From: Roseovarius spongiae
Lineage (GTDB): Bacteria; Pseudomonadota; Alphaproteobacteria; Rhodobacterales; Rhodobacteraceae
Assembly (NCBI RefSeq): GCF_003651245.1
Contig: NZ_RAPE01000002.1
Span: 868,001 to 932,000 of the forward strand
DNA: 64,000 bases
Direction: 5' to 3'
Part shown: positions 61,660 through 64,000 of the stretch, piece after piece
How the letters are laid out: every line of letters begins with the position of its first letter
Position numbering within the stretch: the first letter of the stretch is position 1
The notes under the pieces: generated by a model
The model's database searches: none
The model's input: the letters and a program-made list of their open reading frames with translations, nothing else
Told to the model about the DNA's origin: nothing
Program-made: the position numbers and the translations under genes

Positions 61660-62964
61660 CTAGCTGCCGAAACGACCCCAGCGGAACGGTGTGGGGTCGG
61701 CGACCGGCGTGCGATCAAGCACCAGGTCAGCGGTCAGGCGCGCTATCCCCGGCCCGAGCCCGAAACCGTGCCCCGAACATCCCGACGCCAAGTGGGCCCC
61801 GCGCAACCCGGGGATCCGGTCGATCACGGGTACGGCGTCCGGCGTTACGTCAATGGCCCCCGCCCAGCTATGCGTCGTCTTGACGTCTTTGAAGGCGGGG
61901 AACGATCTTGCGGCATTGCGCAGGGCCCGTTTCAGAAACAGGCGCGAAGGGGAGGGGTCAAGAACGCGAACTTTCTCGAAGACGGTGCTTTGGTCGGCGT
62001 CCCAGTGTCTGGGGGCCGCGAGAGCCTTGAAGAAGGACGGCCCGAAGCGCAGGTGAAATTCGCGCCAGTTCTCGCGCAGCCTCGGCTGGTACTGTCGGAA
62101 CAGGCGAAAGTTGTCGGGAAGAATTTCGGCGATGTTGGCATTGCGGAGCGCCAGTGTATGACCGCCGTCACTTCTCGGGCGAAATGAAAAACTTTCCGTA
62201 CCGAAGGGATGATCGGGCAGACCTTCCGCGCCGACCACCCTGGCGGCGGTTCCAGTGATCCGGAGTTGCGAAAAGTCGATATCGTGATTGCCGAGCAGGC
62301 TACGGCTCCAGACCCCGCCTGCGATCACGACTTTCTGCGCCCGGATCCGGCCTTTCTCCGTCACTACGCCGGCGACGCGACCGCCTTCGATGTCCAGCGC
62401 CCGAACCGCGCAGTTTGTCAGGATGGACGCGCCGGCCTTTCGTGCGGCGACAGCCATGGCCGGGACGGCGAGCCACGGTTCCGCGCACCCATCAAAGGGC
62501 GACCACAGCGCCATGCGCACCCGGCCCGAAATGTCGGGGGCCATCACGCGAACCTGGTCGCTGCTCTTCAGTTCGGTAACGATACCGTGCCGCCTGCCGA
62601 TCTCGTGCCAGCGCTGCCAATGTGTGGCGTCGCGCTCGGTGAAGGCGGTATAGGCAATTCCGGTCTGGCGAAACCCGGTGGAACCCTGAATGCGGGCGTC
62701 CATCTTCCGCCAGAGGTCAAGTGAGACGGAGGCGAGCGGCAACTCGGCCTCGGCGCGCCCCATCTGGCGCACCCATCCCCAATTGCGCGATGATTGTTCC
62801 CCCGCGATCACGCCTTTCTCACACAAGGTCACCGACAGCCCCGCCTCGGCAAGCTCAAGCGCGGTCAGAACGCCGACGATGCCGCCGCCGACGACCACCA
62901 CATCGGCGGATTTGGGCGCATCCGGATCGCCTGCGACTGAAGCGACAGGTATTGAGATACCCAT
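61660..62964 (-). CDS. FAD-dependent amino-acid-oxidase-like (DadA/DAO) enzyme
   Basis: A 434-residue protein. VVVVGGGIVGVLTALELAEAG (near residue 24) binds FAD; SSRNWGWVRQMGR, IAGGVWSRSLL and the C-terminal GLRGAHLASGCSGHGFGLGPG are DAO-family motifs. GGAGA lies before ATG 62964, which overlaps the stop of the 40-codon gene upstream (TGATG). It may oxidise an amine or D-amino acid. It forms an operon with the molybdopterin oxidoreductase. Confidence 0.9.
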   Translation of the reverse strand: MGISIPVASVAGDPDAPKSADVVVVGGGIVGVLTALELAEAGLSVTLCEKGVIAGEQSSRNWGWVRQMGRAEAELPLASVSLDLWRKMDARIQGSTGFRQTGIAYTAFTERDATHWQRWHEIGRRHGIVTELKSSDQVRVMAPDISGRVRMALWSPFDGCAEPWLAVPAMAVAARKAGASILTNCAVRALDIEGGRVAGVVTEKGRIRAQKVVIAGGVWSRSLLGNHDIDFSQLRITGTAARVVGAEGLPDHPFGTESFSFRPRSDGGHTLALRNANIAEILPDNFRLFRQYQPRLRENWREFHLRFGPSFFKALAAPRHWDADQSTVFEKVRVLDPSPSRLFLKRALRNAARSFPAFKDVKTTHSWAGAIDVTPDAVPVIDRIPGLRGAHLASGCSGHGFGLGPGIARLTADLVLDRTPVADPTPFRWGRFGS

Positions 62965-63086
62965 CAACCGGTCTCCAGTTCGACCCGGATCGTCCTGGTC
63001 TGCTGATGCTGGAACAGGGCTTCAAAGCCATTGGTTGCGATACGCATATCAGCGGCAAGGCTCCGATTGCGTTCTGCGTCAGTCAT
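62964..63086 (-). CDS. 40-codon open frame between the molybdoenzyme and the FAD oxidase
   Basis: The frame reads MTDAERNRSLAADMRIATNG and ends at RTIRVELETG. Its start overlaps the molybdoenzyme stop by 8 bases and its stop overlaps the FAD oxidase start (TGATG), the arrangement of a translated coupling gene. It fills the gap exactly. It is too short for family assignment; the ending resembles the beginning of ferredoxin-reductase-like proteins, so it may be the remnant of one. Confidence 0.4.
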   Translation of the reverse strand: MTDAERNRSLAADMRIATNGFEALFQHQQTRTIRVELETG

Positions 63087-64000
63087 GGCGAGGCTCCGTT
63101 GATGGACTGGAAGTCAGAGGGGGAGGGTCAAAGGCCCGCAGAGGCGGAGCTCGTCCAGTCCACTTGCGGATGGCGACGCGCCCGATCTGCCCCGTACACC
63201 CATGGGTCAACTGCGACGTGCCTTTGTCATAGGTCAGGACATTCGCGTTGCCATGCACGCAGAACACCGGCGCGGTCCTGTCGGGATCGGGCTGCGGATC
63301 GAACCAGGCGCCGGTTTGCAGTTGAACGACCCCGGGGCGCACGAGATCGGACATTTCCACCCCGGCAAGACAAGCCCCGCGATCGTTTTCCAACCGCGCG
63401 ATCTCACCGTTCTTGAGGCCAAGCTTCGCCGCGTCTGCCGGGTTGATCCGCAGCTTTTCTCGGCCGGCCACCTTGGTTGCGGCGGAGGTTTCGCCGAAAT
63501 CCAATTGACTGTGCAACCGGGCCGCCGGCGCGTTGGCGATCAGGACAAAGGGATAGTCCGCGGTCGGGCCGCGCTGGTGCGGGCGCCAGACCGGCAGGCC
63601 CGGGGCGTCGTCGTAGCCATAGGCGGCGATCTCCTGGGAAAAGATCTCGATTTTTCCGCTCGGCGTGCCTAGCGGCTGACCGGTGGGGTCCTTTCGAAAG
63701 TCCTCGAGAAAACCCACGCTATCCGGCCTGCAGGGCAGGTCAATCCAACCTCTTTGCCAGAATTCATCGAAATCGGGCGCGTCTTCGCCCAGCGCATCCA
63801 AAGCGGCGCGGGTCGGTTCAAAGAGATGTCGCAACCAATCCTCGGCCGAACGCCCTTCGGTAAAGCTGGCGTGTTCGCGCGGGCCCAGAGCGGCGGTCAC
63901 GGCGGACAAGGCATCGTAATCAGACCGCGCCTCCCCCTTGGGCGAGCAGAGCTGTTGCATGGCGAAAAGCCGGGGGTCGTTCCGCGTGGCTCCGAAATCG
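63079..64000 (-). CDS. Molybdopterin oxidoreductase, C-terminal part (5' end outside window)
   Basis: 307 codons to the window edge, open from the last base. The region resembles the BisC/TorA/DMSO-reductase group: QQLCSPKGEARSDYDALSA, PSGKIEIFSQEIA, LHSQLDFGETSAATKVAGRE, LRINPADAAKLGLKNGEIARLENDRGA and the MoCo-binding end GNANVLTYDKGTSQLTHGCTGQIG. Metal and Fe-S ligands would lie upstream, outside the window. Likely substrates are S- or N-oxides; the exact one cannot be told. Confidence 0.9.
   Translation of the reverse strand, partial: DFGATRNDPRLFAMQQLCSPKGEARSDYDALSAVTAALGPREHASFTEGRSAEDWLRHLFEPTRAALDALGEDAPDFDEFWQRGWIDLPCRPDSVGFLEDFRKDPTGQPLGTPSGKIEIFSQEIAAYGYDDAPGLPVWRPHQRGPTADYPFVLIANAPAARLHSQLDFGETSAATKVAGREKLRINPADAAKLGLKNGEIARLENDRGACLAGVEMSDLVRPGVVQLQTGAWFDPQPDPDRTAPVFCVHGNANVLTYDKGTSQLTHGCTGQIGRVAIRKWTGRAPPLRAFDPPPLTSSPSTEPRHD

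Overview
The window looks like chromosomal DNA of a high-GC alphaproteobacterium, most likely Rhodobacteraceae (Roseobacter-type). The supports are overall codon use, a Hint-domain protein of the kind common in that family, tatA-tatB-tatC followed by a DUF815 ATPase, and an exopolysaccharide cluster of Rhodobacteraceae style. No ribosomal RNA is present, so the genus cannot be fixed from the sequence.

The window has two halves that meet at a tRNA-Gln(TTG) gene (37953-38027, minus strand). Right of it (38.1-64 kb) is ordinary, tightly packed chromosome: an SH3-domain protein, a 2-hydroxyacid dehydrogenase, gamma-glutamyltransferase, a dimethylglycine-dehydrogenase-like protein, five exopolysaccharide genes (46.1-52.0 kb), peptide chain release factor 3, an iron-type ABC ATPase, tatABC, two SDR oxidoreductases, and an operon with a FAD oxidase and a molybdopterin oxidoreductase cut by the window edge. 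Left of it (1-37.95 kb) is accessory DNA, read here as a genomic island. A 947-residue integrase opens at the base next to the 3' CCA of the tRNA and reads into the island.

The island carries metal and redox functions in blocks separated by insertion sequences and gene debris. (a) 1-6.6 kb: the end of mercuric reductase, a second flavin disulfide reductase, a membrane protein, an intact IS3-family element, a multicopper oxidase, and a CBS-domain protein with five Cys-Cys pairs. (b) 6.6-8.2 kb: a scrapyard of IS3, helicase, IS66 and membrane-anchor fragments. (c) 8.3-17.7 kb: a long minus-strand run for periplasmic copper and thiol chemistry: two SCO-type proteins, CcdA, two TlpA/DsbE thioredoxins, cytochrome c, DUF411, a Met-rich protein, two tiny membrane proteins, and an SDR-SPW-VKOR fusion. 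(d) 17.8-22.8 kb: two CDF-type exporters, a second DUF411 protein, and a ZntA-type P-ATPase with a textbook MerR-type promoter whose divergent regulator gene has been destroyed by a second IS3-family element. (e) 24.2-27.0 kb: an NsrR-like regulator divergent from a truncated hemoglobin, with a DUF6522 protein and a DoxX-like/DUF305 membrane protein. (f) 28.4-35 kb: four 21-bp tandem repeats, a small HTH protein, a perfect 21-bp inverted repeat with an 8-nt spacer, two overlapping tyrosine recombinases and two unknown small proteins.

The best candidates for something undescribed are the recombinase module at 28.4-34.9 kb, the integrase whose C-terminus resembles a PemK/MazF toxin, the SDR-SPW-VKOR fusion with its tiny membrane partner, and the Cys-paired CBS protein. 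All function calls rest on motif recognition by eye; no database search was run.
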